A DNA stretch of 64,000 bases from an uncultured Lachnospiraceae bacterium (GTDB lineage Bacteria > Bacillota > Clostridia > Lachnospirales > Lachnospiraceae): assembly GCA_902787715.1 (NCBI GenBank), contig CADAHQ010000001.1, forward strand, positions 186,001 through 250,000. The letters run 5' to 3'. Below the pieces are notes generated by a model. It searched no databases and was not told the DNA's origin. It saw nothing but the letters and a program-made list of their open reading frames with translations. A program made the translations under genes and the position numbers. Every line of letters begins with the position of its first letter. The first letter of the stretch is position 1. Shown here piece after piece: positions 56,566 through 64,000 of the stretch.

Positions 56566-58227
56566 TCACTCGCTCCACTCTGCGGTGTCAATCGTCGTTC
56601 CGTCGCGCCATACGCGTTCAAGGTCGTAGAACAGACGATCCTCCGAAGAGAAAACATGAACAACGATGTCGCCGTAGTCAAGCAGGATCCAGCCGCTGTT
56701 CTTTGCACCCTCGATGCGCTTGGGCTCCACCTGATAGTCGCGGTACAGACGCATCTGAACCTCGTCCACCATGGCTTCCACCTGGGATGCGTTGCTTCCG
56801 TCGGCGATTACAAAGTAATCCGCAATCGTGGAAACCTTCTCGATTTCAATCACGCGCACATCGAAGCCCTTCTTATCCTCAAGGGCGAGAAATGCAGTCT
56901 TTGCAAGATCTTTTGAGGTATACTCACTCATGGTACTCTCATTCTCCTTCTGTGTGATATCTTTTTCCTCCGCAGATGCGGTATTTTCCGTATTCAAGCG
57001 CTTCTTAAGCGCCTCCAAAACACGGTAGGACTGGGAACAGATTGTCGCGCCGATGGTCTCTAAGAACCGGATGCTGGCCTTCGTCACTTCGTAAGCTCCG
57101 ACGGTAATGTCATTAAGTGCAATATTTCGAAGTTCGGAAAGCGAGATGTCAATGGGCCGGTGGTCGCGGTACGGCTCAAAGTAGTCCGCGTCGTAGACCG
57201 CCAGATCCACGTCGTTCATCTCCACATCGCCGAGGCAGTGCTTTCCGATGGCGTCCAAAACCACAGGGTTCGTGATTCCGTATTCATGCTCGGCCATGTA
57301 CCGTCCCACAGGAGCATGCAGCACATCGCCGACCTTCTCCTGCTCCTCCTCGTGCGGCACATTGTTTTCCTTTGCGTAGGCAACCAACTCGGGGATGGAC
57401 ATGCATTTGGCGCAGTCATGAAGAATGCCCGCGATAAATGCATCCTGCACTTCATCGTAACAGCCGTCCGCGCAGGGCTTTCTGTGCATGGACTCATAGC
57501 GCTCCGCAAGCAGGTTTGCTGCGGTATACGCAACGCCTGTCACATGCCAGAGGCGGTACATATGAAGCTTTTTTGTAAGGCGTTCTCTGAGCGAATCAAA
57601 AAGTTCTATCGTCTCTTTCCGAAGAATCGTCGGCTCCTTCGTATAAACCCCGAAACGCCTGCAGTAATCGGCAACCCGGGCAGGAATCTCCGGTGAAGGC
57701 TTCCCGCTTTCAAGGCACTCCCGTAAGGCGGTGGAAGAAACCGGATTATACGGAAGGTCCAGCGGATAAAACACATTCCCGTATTCTTCGTTTCTCTGTG
57801 CAATCAGATTCTGAAACGACTGCGTATTTTCCTCTCTCGGTGCCACCAAAATCTTCGCTAAGGAAGCGATGGTTTCCGGCTCATGCCACTTCGGAAAATC
57901 CCGTAGCGAATCCTCGCCCATAATATAGTAAATCTCGCCGTCCGGATGGTCCTTCATAAGAATCGTCAACGTATCGGACGTGTAGGATCTGCCGTCCCTC
58001 TCGAACTCCATCAGGTTGATGTCGACGGAAGGCTCCGTGCTTAAAGCAAGCGTAAGCATGGCAAGGCGATGCACATCCGCCGTGGCCACCTCGGCCTTGT
58101 GCGGAGGAATCCGCGCAGGCATCAGAAAGACGATATCAAGGCCGTATTGTTCCTTCGCTTTCTTTGCAATAGCGATATGACCGTTGTGGACGGGGTCAAA
58201 GGTTCCCCCGAGTATTCCGACTTTCAT
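56566..58227 (-). CDS. nadD: Fusion of nicotinate-nucleotide adenylyltransferase (NadD), YqeK phosphohydrolase and ribosomal silencing factor RsfS
   Basis: One 553-residue open frame holds three proteins that are separate neighbours in Bacillus. Residues 1 to about 200 are NadD (GGTFDPVHNGH at 7-17 and the VSSTALR motif), which makes the NAD precursor deamido-NAD. Residues about 205-415 are the HD-domain YqeK family (LWHVTGVAYTAANLL, GILHDCAK), characterised as Ap4A hydrolases. Residues 433-553 are RsfS (SKDLAKTAFLALEDKKGFDVRVIEI in part, YFVIADGSNASQVEAMVDEV in part), which blocks 50S-30S joining in starvation. An acidic linker joins the last two. An internal ATG at 56931 with AAGGAG 12 bases upstream could also start RsfS alone, so both forms may exist. 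Upstream genes are yhbY and obgE. Confidence 0.92.
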   Translation of the reverse strand: MKVGILGGTFDPVHNGHIAIAKKAKEQYGLDIVFLMPARIPPHKAEVATADVHRLAMLTLALSTEPSVDINLMEFERDGRSYTSDTLTILMKDHPDGEIYYIMGEDSLRDFPKWHEPETIASLAKILVAPREENTQSFQNLIAQRNEEYGNVFYPLDLPYNPVSSTALRECLESGKPSPEIPARVADYCRRFGVYTKEPTILRKETIELFDSLRERLTKKLHMYRLWHVTGVAYTAANLLAERYESMHRKPCADGCYDEVQDAFIAGILHDCAKCMSIPELVAYAKENNVPHEEEQEKVGDVLHAPVGRYMAEHEYGITNPVVLDAIGKHCLGDVEMNDVDLAVYDADYFEPYRDHRPIDISLSELRNIALNDITVGAYEVTKASIRFLETIGATICSQSYRVLEALKKRLNTENTASAEEKDITQKENESTMSEYTSKDLAKTAFLALEDKKGFDVRVIEIEKVSTIADYFVIADGSNASQVEAMVDEVQMRLYRDYQVEPKRIEGAKNSGWILLDYGDIVVHVFSSEDRLFYDLERVWRDGTTIDTAEWSE

Positions 58228-58284
58228 GGCACACCCCCGTATTAATAATTGTCCTTCTCAAAAGCCGACAGGATTGCGCGACGC

Positions 58285-58575
58285 CTATTTGGGAAGCACG
58301 ATGGTCGCCTTCGTCTTGGAAGGCTTGTACAGGATGATGCGCTTTCCGATCACCTGCACCGTCTCCGAGCCGGTTCTCTCCGAAATCAGCGTGGCAAGCT
58401 CCTTCGCGTCATCGTCGCAGTTGTTCAAAACCGCGATTTTGATGAGCTCACGGGCTTCCAAAGCCTCGCGCAGAGCATTGCAAAGCTCCGGCGTAATGCT
58501 GGCTTTTCCGACCCGGAAGATGGGCTCAATATTCATTGCAAGGCCTTTTAAATAGGCTCTTTGTTTACTGTTCAT
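58285..58575 (-). CDS. yhbY: YhbY/CRS1-YhbY (CRM) domain RNA-binding protein
   Basis: A 96-residue protein made of one CRM domain: RAYLKGLAMNIEPIFRVGKASITPELCNALREAL (residues about 6-39, in pieces), LIKIAVLNN, and a C-terminal GSETVQVIGKRIILYK with the GxxG-like loop. YhbY binds pre-50S particles. The gene lies between obgE and nadD, as in Bacillus (yqeI region). Confidence 0.93.
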   Translation of the reverse strand: MNSKQRAYLKGLAMNIEPIFRVGKASITPELCNALREALEARELIKIAVLNNCDDDAKELATLISERTGSETVQVIGKRIILYKPSKTKATIVLPK

Positions 58576-58603
58576 AACAATCCTCTTTCATCGAACAAAA
58601 GCA

Positions 58604-59902
58604 TTATTTGTAATAGTCAAACTGCAGACCGTACATCCGCACGGTGTCGCCCTCCTGGATTCCCAGTTCCTCCAGCTGCTCCAAAATCCCGTTGGTCTTC
58701 AAGAAATTCTGGAAGAACTCGAAGCCCTTCTCGGAATCGAGGTTCGTATAGCCGAGCATACGCTCGATGCGGGGTCCCTCCACAACGTACATCTTCGACT
58801 CCTCGTCGTACTCCACGGTAAAAGGCTCGTCTGCCACATCCGAAAGCGTCTCCGGAAAATACTCCTGCGTAAACACTACGGGCTCCTCTTTGCTCTCCTG
58901 CAGCTTGTTGTAAAGCGCGTAGAGAACTTCCTTTACGCCCTTGCCTGTAGCCGCGGAAATCGGCATCAAAACCGCATCCGGCATGGTGTCCGCAAGGCCG
59001 TCCCGAAGAAGGGAAAGGGCAATCTCCTGCTCCTCCTCGGTGAAGAGGTCCATCTTGTTCACCGCGATAATCTGCGGCTTTTTCGCGAGGACTTCGCTGT
59101 ATTTGGCGAGCTCTTCGTTGATGGTTTTAATATCCTCCGCGGGATCCCGTCCCTCGGTGGATGCGCCGTCCACGATATGAAGAATCACGCGGCACCGCTC
59201 CACATGCTTAAGGAAGCGGTGACCTAAGCCGACGCCCTCCGAAGCGCCCTCGATCAGGCCGGGAATGTCGGCAATGACAAAGCCGTTGGTCCCCTCCAGA
59301 TCCACGACGCCCAGGTTGGGATGAAGCGTCGTAAAATGATAGTTTGCCACCTTCGGTTTTGCGTTGGAAACGCGGGAAAGGAAGGTGGATTTGCCGACGT
59401 TCGGATAGCCTACAAGGCCCACGTCCGCGATGACTTTAAGTTCCAGAAGGACGCGAAGCTCGGTTCCTTTTTTACCGGGCTGTGCATACTTCGGCACCTG
59501 CATGGTGGCAGTTGCGTAATGCATGTTGCCCTTACCGCCGCGTCCGCCGTGAAGAATAATCTGTCTGCGGTTATCGTGGGACATGTCGGCGATGACCTTG
59601 CCGCTGTCGGCCTCCTTGATCACGGTTCCTTCCGGGACCTTGACCACGAGATCCGCACCGTCCGCGCCGTGGCAGCAGTTGTTACCGCCGTTTTCACCGT
59701 TTCCGGCAGCATACTTTTTGATGTAGCGGAAATCATTCAGCGTATTCAGACCGTCGTCGACCTCGAAGATGAGATCGCCGCCGCGCCCGCCGTCGCCGCC
59801 GTTGGGACCGCCCGCCGCAACGAACATCTCACGTCGGAAACCGACATGACCGTCGCCGCCGTTTCCGGAGCGGATGGTTATGATGGCAGTATCTGCAAAC
59901 AT
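58604..59902 (-). CDS. obgE: GTPase ObgE/CgtA
   Basis: A 432-residue GTPase for 50S assembly and stress control. It has the glycine-rich Obg fold (RSGNGGDGHVGFRREMFVAAGGPNGGDGGRGGD in pieces, residues 10-45), the G domain (GYPNVGKST near residue 166, VVDLEGTNGFVIADIPGLIEGASEGVGLG in parts, NKMDL) and a C-terminal OCT domain (from about 345, FTVEYDEESKMYVVEGPRIERML in part). The internal repeat DNA of the glycine-rich fold is GC-rich. It starts after a terminator and the rplU-prp-rpmA operon. Confidence 0.97.
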   Translation of the reverse strand: MFADTAIITIRSGNGGDGHVGFRREMFVAAGGPNGGDGGRGGDLIFEVDDGLNTLNDFRYIKKYAAGNGENGGNNCCHGADGADLVVKVPEGTVIKEADSGKVIADMSHDNRRQIILHGGRGGKGNMHYATATMQVPKYAQPGKKGTELRVLLELKVIADVGLVGYPNVGKSTFLSRVSNAKPKVANYHFTTLHPNLGVVDLEGTNGFVIADIPGLIEGASEGVGLGHRFLKHVERCRVILHIVDGASTEGRDPAEDIKTINEELAKYSEVLAKKPQIIAVNKMDLFTEEEQEIALSLLRDGLADTMPDAVLMPISAATGKGVKEVLYALYNKLQESKEEPVVFTQEYFPETLSDVADEPFTVEYDEESKMYVVEGPRIERMLGYTNLDSEKGFEFFQNFLKTNGILEQLEELGIQEGDTVRMYGLQFDYYK

Positions 59903-59926
59903 AGCTTCCTCCTGTGTTTTCTACGA

Positions 59927-59964
59927 ATAAAAACCCCGTTCCGTCGTGTAGCGGAACGGGGTTT
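59927..59964 (-). terminator. Terminator of the rplU-prp-rpmA operon
   Basis: A 13-bp stem: AAACCCCGTTCCG (59931-59943) with CGGAACGGGGTTT (59952-59964). On the minus strand the arm is followed by a T run (plus-strand A run 59927-59933). Confidence 0.9.
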
Positions 59965-59981
59965 GCGTCTTTCCTACCGGA

Positions 59982-60266
59982 TTACTCAGCTACCGGATAT
60001 ACACTTGCCTGCTTCCGGCCGCCGGCCTTGGTCTCAAAGCGAAGCGTTCCGTCTACCAAAGCAAACAACGTATCATCTCCGCCGCGTCCTACATTGACAC
60101 CGGGATGAATCTTGGTTCCGCGCTGCTTGAAAAGGATGTTGCCGGCCTTAACGAACTGGCCGTCTGCTCTCTTGGCGCCGAGACGCTTGGACTCGGAATC
60201 TCTGCCGTTCTTCGTGGAGCCGACACCCTTCTTGTGAGCGAACAATTGAAGGTTCATTCTCAACAT
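59982..60266 (-). CDS. rpmA: 50S ribosomal protein L27, Prp-processed form
   Basis: A 94-residue L27. The extension MLRMNLQLF precedes the [21 protein letters not shown] core (in part), so it is of the Firmicute type cleaved by Prp after the phenylalanine to expose the functional N-terminus at the peptidyl-transferase centre. [20 protein letters not shown] and [15 protein letters not shown] are family-typical. GGAGG precedes ATG 60266. The adjacent prp gene supports the processing model. Confidence 0.97.
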   Translation of the reverse strand: MLRMNLQLFAHKKGVGSTKNGRDSESKRLGAKRADGQFVKAGNILFKQRGTKIHPGVNVGRGGDDTLFALVDGTLRFETKAGGRKQASVYPVAE

Positions 60267-60280
60267 GACTCTTTACCTCC

Positions 60281-60610
60281 TTAATCGAATAAACTATTCA
60301 CAGTTACCGTTACATTTCGCGGATACTCCTCCGCGATGGATGTGAGCGCAAGCTGCAACGATTGCAGAAAAAGCTCACTCTCGGGGCTCACAGGAGCCGA
60401 TACCATGCATTGCAGCATACCGTCGGATTCCGTTACCTTGGCCGTGTCCTTCGCCAACTCCGTGATGGAATTTACACAGGAAAGCGTCAAAGCCGAAACC
60501 GCAGAGCACAGGATGTCCTTGCCACGCTTGCTGTAATCCGCATGACCGATACAGGAAAAGCCCTTGAGGCGCCCGTCGGTGACATCCTTGAAAAATACTG
60601 CACGAATCAT
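60281..60610 (-). CDS. prp: Ribosomal-processing cysteine protease Prp
   Basis: A 109-residue cysteine protease that removes the N-terminal extension of L27. The catalytic histidine and cysteine lie in FSCIGHADYSKRGKDILCSAVSAL (family motif G-H-x(9-11)-D-x-x-C-A/S-x-x-S), residues about 18-41. It sits between rplU and rpmA as in other Firmicutes. I prefer ATG 60610 over an in-frame TTG three codons earlier because GGGAG is then nine bases upstream. Confidence 0.95.
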   Translation of the reverse strand: MIRAVFFKDVTDGRLKGFSCIGHADYSKRGKDILCSAVSALTLSCVNSITELAKDTAKVTESDGMLQCMVSAPVSPESELFLQSLQLALTSIAEEYPRNVTVTVNSLFD

Positions 60611-60637
60611 AGAAAACAACTCCCGCCCGACCTGCGA

Positions 60638-60946
60638 TCAAAGCTTGATCGAATCGATCTTAACCTGCGTATAGGGCTGTCTGTGGCCGTTCTTCTTGTG
60701 ATATCCGCTCTTTCTCTTGTACCGGTAAACGATAACCTTCTTGGCCTTACCATCGCCGAGAACCGTCGCCGATACGGTAGCACCGGAAACAACAGGGTTG
60801 CCGACAACCAGCTCGCCGTTATTTACAGCAAGAACCTGGTCGAACACGTAGCTCTCGCCTTCCGCTGCACCGAGTTTTTCTACTCTAATGATATCGCCTT
60901 CCGCTACCTTGTACTGCTTTCCGCCGGTCGCAATAATTGCGTACAT
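60638..60946 (-). CDS. rplU: 50S ribosomal protein L21
   Basis: A 102-residue L21, a 23S rRNA-binding protein. The opening [18 protein letters not shown], the middle [16 protein letters not shown] and the C-terminal [28 protein letters not shown] region (in parts) are standard. AGGAGG precedes ATG 60946. It heads the rplU-prp-rpmA operon. Confidence 0.98.
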   Translation of the reverse strand: MYAIIATGGKQYKVAEGDIIRVEKLGAAEGESYVFDQVLAVNNGELVVGNPVVSGATVSATVLGDGKAKKVIVYRYKRKSGYHKKNGHRQPYTQVKIDSIKL

Positions 60947-60961
60947 ACAGGGTACCTCCTA

Positions 60962-61040
60962 TTATCATTACTCGCCAGTTACGGTGATGCTCCGATGAAA
61001 AAAGGGCATACTTCGACCTCACTGTGCGGCATACTGTAAC
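60962..61040 (-). promoter_or_regulatory. Structured leader of rplU
   Basis: About 80 bases between the promoter and rplU. It carries two copies of GTATGCC and several possible short stems. L21 leaders with a conserved fold are known in Firmicutes; whether this one belongs to that RNA family needs a covariance search. Confidence 0.45.
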
Positions 61041-61069
61041 AATATAGCACAGGGTCCGCGTGCTGTCAA
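61041..61069 (-). promoter_or_regulatory. Strong promoter of rplU-prp-rpmA
   Basis: On the minus strand TTGACA (plus-strand TGTCAA 61064-61069), a 17-base spacer and TATATT (plus-strand AATATA 61041-61046) with extended -10 TG. Confidence 0.9.
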
Positions 61070-61079
61070 GAAAATTTTC

Positions 61080-62273
61080 TTACAATTGCAAATACTTTTT
61101 TATATCCTCGGAAAGAGGCCTTCTGCGCTTTAACCGGGTGATTTCCACAAGTCCGAGGGGCGTCATGTCCACAACCCGCACCCGGTCCGGATCCCCGGCC
61201 ACAGCTTTTCGAAGTTCCTCCAAAAGCGCCGTCCGGTCCTTCTCCTCCGTCATATTGATAAAGTCCACCATAATGATGCCGGAGAGGTTCCGAAGTCGCA
61301 TCTGCGCGGCAATCTCCCGTGCGGCTTCCACATTCACGGAAAGGAATCCGTCCCGCACGCTCTTGCCCTCGCTGGCCTTTCCGGTATTCACGTCGATGAC
61401 CGTCATGGCTTCCGTCGGCTCAATCACAAGATACGCGCCGCTCCTAAGCCACACTTTCTTAGCCACAAGCTCCGAAAGCCTTTTCTTCATATCAAACTCC
61501 GCGGAAATCGGATAGTCCGAGGGGTCCCGCACAACGAGCCGGTCGCGGAAATCCGGCCGGAAGCTCTCGGCAAATGCCTCCACCTCCGCGGCGATCTCCG
61601 GATCCTGCACCAAAATCCTGTCGGGAACCGACGTCTTCTCGTCCCGAAGGTCACAGAGGTACGCCGGAAGGCCGCTTAGAAGTCTTGACCCCGCAACCCG
61701 CGTAAGACCTTCCCGTACGATCCGCTCATACCGCTCCTTAAGCACCGTAAACTCGCGGAAGATGTCGCTCTCCTCCGCGTGATATGCGTTTGTGCGAAGC
61801 ATGAGGCCGAAGGAACCGTCCATCCACTCCGAAACCGTGCTGCGCATTTTCTTTTTCCAATCCGCATCGGTGATTTTCACGGAGAACCGCAGATCCTTCG
61901 CTCCGTGGAACAACACCAGATATACACCGGTCAGCGAGATGTCCGTGACAACCGTCGCCGGCTTGTTTTTTCCCTCTTCCCGCTCCACCTGCACGATGAG
62001 TTCATCCCCCTGGTGCAGCTTCCCGTCGCGGTGGGTCTGTTTCACAATGGGCGCATCGATGCGGTCGGTCTTTAAGAAGCAGTTGCGCTCTCTTCCCACA
62101 TTTACGAAGGCCCCGCCGATTCCGGGCGTAATCTGCCGTACCGTCGCAACGTAAATGTCCCCCGGCCGGAGTTCTCCGTCCGGTCCGGATATCGTTACGC
62201 CCGTAAGCTCCGAATCGGCAAATGCCGCCTGCACAACGGCGTCCCCTTCCCGGTAAAAGATTCTGGTGTCCAT
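61080..62273 (-). CDS. rng: Ribonuclease E/G family endoribonuclease
   Basis: A 397-residue RNase G-type enzyme. It has the S1 region (GDIYVATVRQITPGIGGAFVNVGRERNCFL in parts, residues about 37-67), the DNase I-like catalytic domain with the magnesium-binding aspartates in MTVIDVNTGKASEGKS and IIMVDFINM, and ends near the Zn-link region, of which the CPxC motif is not seen (LVEITRLKRRRPLSEDI). It therefore may differ in quaternary structure from the tetrameric E. coli enzyme. In this group it matures rRNA or turns over mRNA. It lies between rplU (minus) and the TIGR03936 gene. Confidence 0.93.
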   Translation of the reverse strand: MDTRIFYREGDAVVQAAFADSELTGVTISGPDGELRPGDIYVATVRQITPGIGGAFVNVGRERNCFLKTDRIDAPIVKQTHRDGKLHQGDELIVQVEREEGKNKPATVVTDISLTGVYLVLFHGAKDLRFSVKITDADWKKKMRSTVSEWMDGSFGLMLRTNAYHAEESDIFREFTVLKERYERIVREGLTRVAGSRLLSGLPAYLCDLRDEKTSVPDRILVQDPEIAAEVEAFAESFRPDFRDRLVVRDPSDYPISAEFDMKKRLSELVAKKVWLRSGAYLVIEPTEAMTVIDVNTGKASEGKSVRDGFLSVNVEAAREIAAQMRLRNLSGIIMVDFINMTEEKDRTALLEELRKAVAGDPDRVRVVDMTPLGLVEITRLKRRRPLSEDIKKYLQL

Positions 62274-62318
62274 CGACTGCTCTCTCTCCTTATACTCCCG
62301 TCCGCAACTGCCGGCGGT

Positions 62319-63119
62319 TTATTTCATGGTCAAAAGCGACTCCATATGCCCGTCCTTAAGCCCGTACAGCTCCATGCGATGGGAGGAGAACATCCGTCCC
62401 TCCGGAATCCCGCCGGAAACGCTCAAAGCGTCCGAAAGAAGCTCTGCGGAGATGTTGTTCTCACTTCCGGCATCCACCGCGAAAAGCATCCGAAGTGCCC
62501 CCGGCCGGTGTGCGGCATGACGGCTTCTCTCCGCGCCGAACCCCTCAGTCAGATTCTCCGGCACGGCAAATACATCGTCGTCGCAGAGCCAGCGGATGGC
62601 TCCGTCCTCAGACACAATGCCAAGCGCATGGATACCGCTTCGCACATCCACATCCCGGGTTCCGTTTTTCGTCGGCTTCGCGACAACCGCTTTCTGCGCA
62701 GCAGCAAGGGCTGTCGCGGCGGCAAGCAGCTGTCCCTGATAACTTTCCGTCTCCTCCAAAAGGTACAGCGCTCCGGCAATCAAGGACATGCCGGTCTGTT
62801 TTTTGGTGTTCGGCTCCTGCTGTGGAAGCACATAGGCATCCGTGATGGCAAAGCCGTCGCACATGGTGCCCTGAAGACGCTCCTTAATCTCCTGCGCCTC
62901 CAAATCCTCCGTAAGTTCCACATCAAAGTACTCCCCGTCGCTGCTCACGGAAAGCGCGAGAGGCTGGGCAAAACTCAGAATCATATGAGGATGAAAGCCT
63001 GCGCTGTAGGCGACAGGCAGTCCCGCACGCGCGATGGCGTGCTGGAAAAACCGCATCACATCCAGGTGACCTAAAAAGCGCATGCGGTCGAATTTGGCGA
63101 ATCCGATACGTACTTTCAT
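62319..63119 (-). CDS. TIGR03936/DUF2344 domain protein
   Basis: A 266-residue protein starting KVRIGFAKFDRMRFLGHLDVMRFFQHAIARAGLPVAYSAGFHPHM (residues 2-46, in parts), the diagnostic opening of the family found next to or fused with the radical SAM protein TIGR03960. It overlaps that gene by four bases. Function is unknown; the constant pairing with rSAM, rng and L21/L27 genes suggests a role in RNA or ribosome modification, which is inference. Confidence 0.88.
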   Translation of the reverse strand: MKVRIGFAKFDRMRFLGHLDVMRFFQHAIARAGLPVAYSAGFHPHMILSFAQPLALSVSSDGEYFDVELTEDLEAQEIKERLQGTMCDGFAITDAYVLPQQEPNTKKQTGMSLIAGALYLLEETESYQGQLLAAATALAAAQKAVVAKPTKNGTRDVDVRSGIHALGIVSEDGAIRWLCDDDVFAVPENLTEGFGAERSRHAAHRPGALRMLFAVDAGSENNISAELLSDALSVSGGIPEGRMFSSHRMELYGLKDGHMESLLTMK

Positions 63120-64000
63120 GCTTCACCTCCGTCCGCTTTTTTACGGGGTTTCACGCAGATGCCGCACCCAAACACAGCGGCACCGCAGCCCGAACATTTC
63201 GTCATGCAGTTCGGCGTGACAAGCTCCTGCTTCGCCCGCTCGTACTCGCGGTACAGGAAATCCCTCCGCACGCCGATATCGATGTGATCCCACGGGAGGA
63301 TCTCGTCGTAAGGGCGCTCGCGAAGGTTGTAAAACTCCACGCTCACGCCGTATTTGTCCATAATTTCTTTCCAGATATCGTACTTAAAATTCTCCGTCCA
63401 CGCATCGTAGATGCATCCGCGGCGGTACGCCTCCTCAATCACTCTGGAAAGCTTGCGGTCGCCCCGCGCAAAGATGCCCTCCAGCTCGCTGGTCTCGGCG
63501 TCATGCCAGTGGTACACAAGGCTCTTCGCATTTCTCTGCTCCTGCACGGTGGCCTTCAACAGGCGCTGCCTTGTGAGGAACACGTCCTTCGAGATCATCG
63601 GCATCCACTGAAACGGCGTGAAGGGCTTGGCGATGAAGTACGACGTGCTGATAGTGACGTTGGCCCTGCCGTGGCGCTGCTCCTTCGGAAGCGCATAAAA
63701 TTCTCTCGCAATGGCATTGCCGAGTTCTGCGATTCCCGCCACATCCGTCTCGGTCTCCGTGGGAAGGCCCAGCATAAAGTAGAGCTTAACCTTGTTCCAT
63801 CCCGCAGCAAATGCCTTGGCAGCTCCGGAGAGAATGTCCTCCTCCGTGAGGCCTTTATTGATAACGTTGCGCATGCGCTGGGTTCCCGCCTCCGGCGCGA
63901 AGGTGATGCTGGAGCGGTTCACGTCCTGAACCTTCTGCATGACGTCCACCGCAAAGGAGTCGATGCGAAGGGACGGCAGGGAAAGGTTTACATGCCGTTC
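63116..64000 (-). CDS. Radical SAM protein, TIGR03960 family, C-terminal part (5' end outside window)
   Basis: The frame is open to the right edge, so the N-terminus, including the CxxxCxxC cluster motif, is not in the window. About 294 residues are present. LPSLRIDSF, SSITFAPEAGTQRMRNVINKG, KLYFMLGLPTETE and STSYFIAKPFTPFQW are typical of the TIGR03960 proteins, as is the C-terminal SGCGAAVFGCGIC zinc or iron-sulphur ligand region. It forms the first of a rSAM-TIGR03936-rng series on the minus strand. The substrate is unknown. Confidence 0.93.
   Translation of the reverse strand, partial: ERHVNLSLPSLRIDSFAVDVMQKVQDVNRSSITFAPEAGTQRMRNVINKGLTEEDILSGAAKAFAAGWNKVKLYFMLGLPTETETDVAGIAELGNAIAREFYALPKEQRHGRANVTISTSYFIAKPFTPFQWMPMISKDVFLTRQRLLKATVQEQRNAKSLVYHWHDAETSELEGIFARGDRKLSRVIEEAYRRGCIYDAWTENFKYDIWKEIMDKYGVSVEFYNLRERPYDEILPWDHIDIGVRRDFLYREYERAKQELVTPNCMTKCSGCGAAVFGCGICVKPRKKADGGEA

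Noticed and set aside
56566-56931. RsfS as a separate gene
   Set aside because: The frame from nadD and yqeK runs through without a stop, so one fused product is the simplest reading. Internal initiation at 56931 remains possible and is noted in the feature.

Overview
The window is a gene-dense chromosomal segment of a Gram-positive, low-outer-membrane bacterium, most probably a member of the Lachnospiraceae (Clostridia) with fairly high GC in its coding DNA. The basis is gene content and order: rimP-nusA-rnpM-ylxQ-infB-rbfA, mreBCD-PBP2-minC-rodA, yggS-sepF, a CGAAC-type LexA box set beside a yneA-like gene, a Prp-processed form of L27, and the cluster rSAM-TIGR03936-rng-rplU-prp-rpmA-obgE-yhbY-nadD. 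No stretch longer than 300 bases lacks a gene. I saw no rRNA, tRNA, CRISPR array, insertion sequence or prophage.

Layout, left to right. 1-1876: end of a histidine operon (hisB, a three-domain hisIE) and a 55-residue membrane peptide. 1885-10695: translation and transcription operon rimP to ribF from one good promoter. 10709-11135: rpsO with its own promoter and terminator. 11175-14642: folate block, a tetrahydrofolate riboswitch in front of folT, then two tandem folC genes with a separate promoter. 14639-24186: a membrane-anchored GH5 endoglucanase, pnp, a GH2 beta-galactosidase and a GH95 fucosidase, a glycan group interleaved with housekeeping genes. 24204-32466: divergent uppP, ftsK/spoIIIE, mutL, miaA and a PLP enzyme. 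32461-41633: radC, mreBCD, a large PBP2, minC (without minD/minE), rodA and a D,D-carboxypeptidase, i.e. the elongation machinery. 41657-46720: a small P-loop protein in its own transcription unit, then an HlyD-like adaptor, yggS, sepF, lspA and rluD. 46789-49757: an orphan ATPase, an orphan BlaI-type repressor with a self-overlapping operator, a candidate dif site and a XerS-like recombinase. 49777-54358 (minus strand): MoxR-DUF58-transglutaminase. 54523-56498: ttcA, a yneA-like LysM gene and lexA around a five-box SOS control region. 56566-64000 (minus strand): a NadD-YqeK-RsfS fusion, yhbY, obgE, rpmA, prp, rplU, rng and two TIGR-family genes.

The strand pattern is striking. Every gene up to 49757 is on the plus strand, and all but two after it are on the minus strand. 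The switch lies about 1 kb from a 28-bp sequence with the 11-6-11 architecture of a dif site, directly upstream of a XerS-like gene. I infer that the window may span the chromosome terminus, with two replichores meeting near 48.6-49.8 kb.

Most of the window is core housekeeping. I did not find a self-contained novel defence or mobile system. The best leads are the candidate dif/terminus, the SOS control region with a LexA box filling the spacer of a consensus promoter, the NadD-YqeK-RsfS and HisF-like-HisI-HisE fusions, and two poorly understood conserved proteins (the small P-loop protein and the HlyD-like adaptor) embedded among cell-division genes. Coordinates of promoters and hairpins were read by eye; no folding or database search was run.
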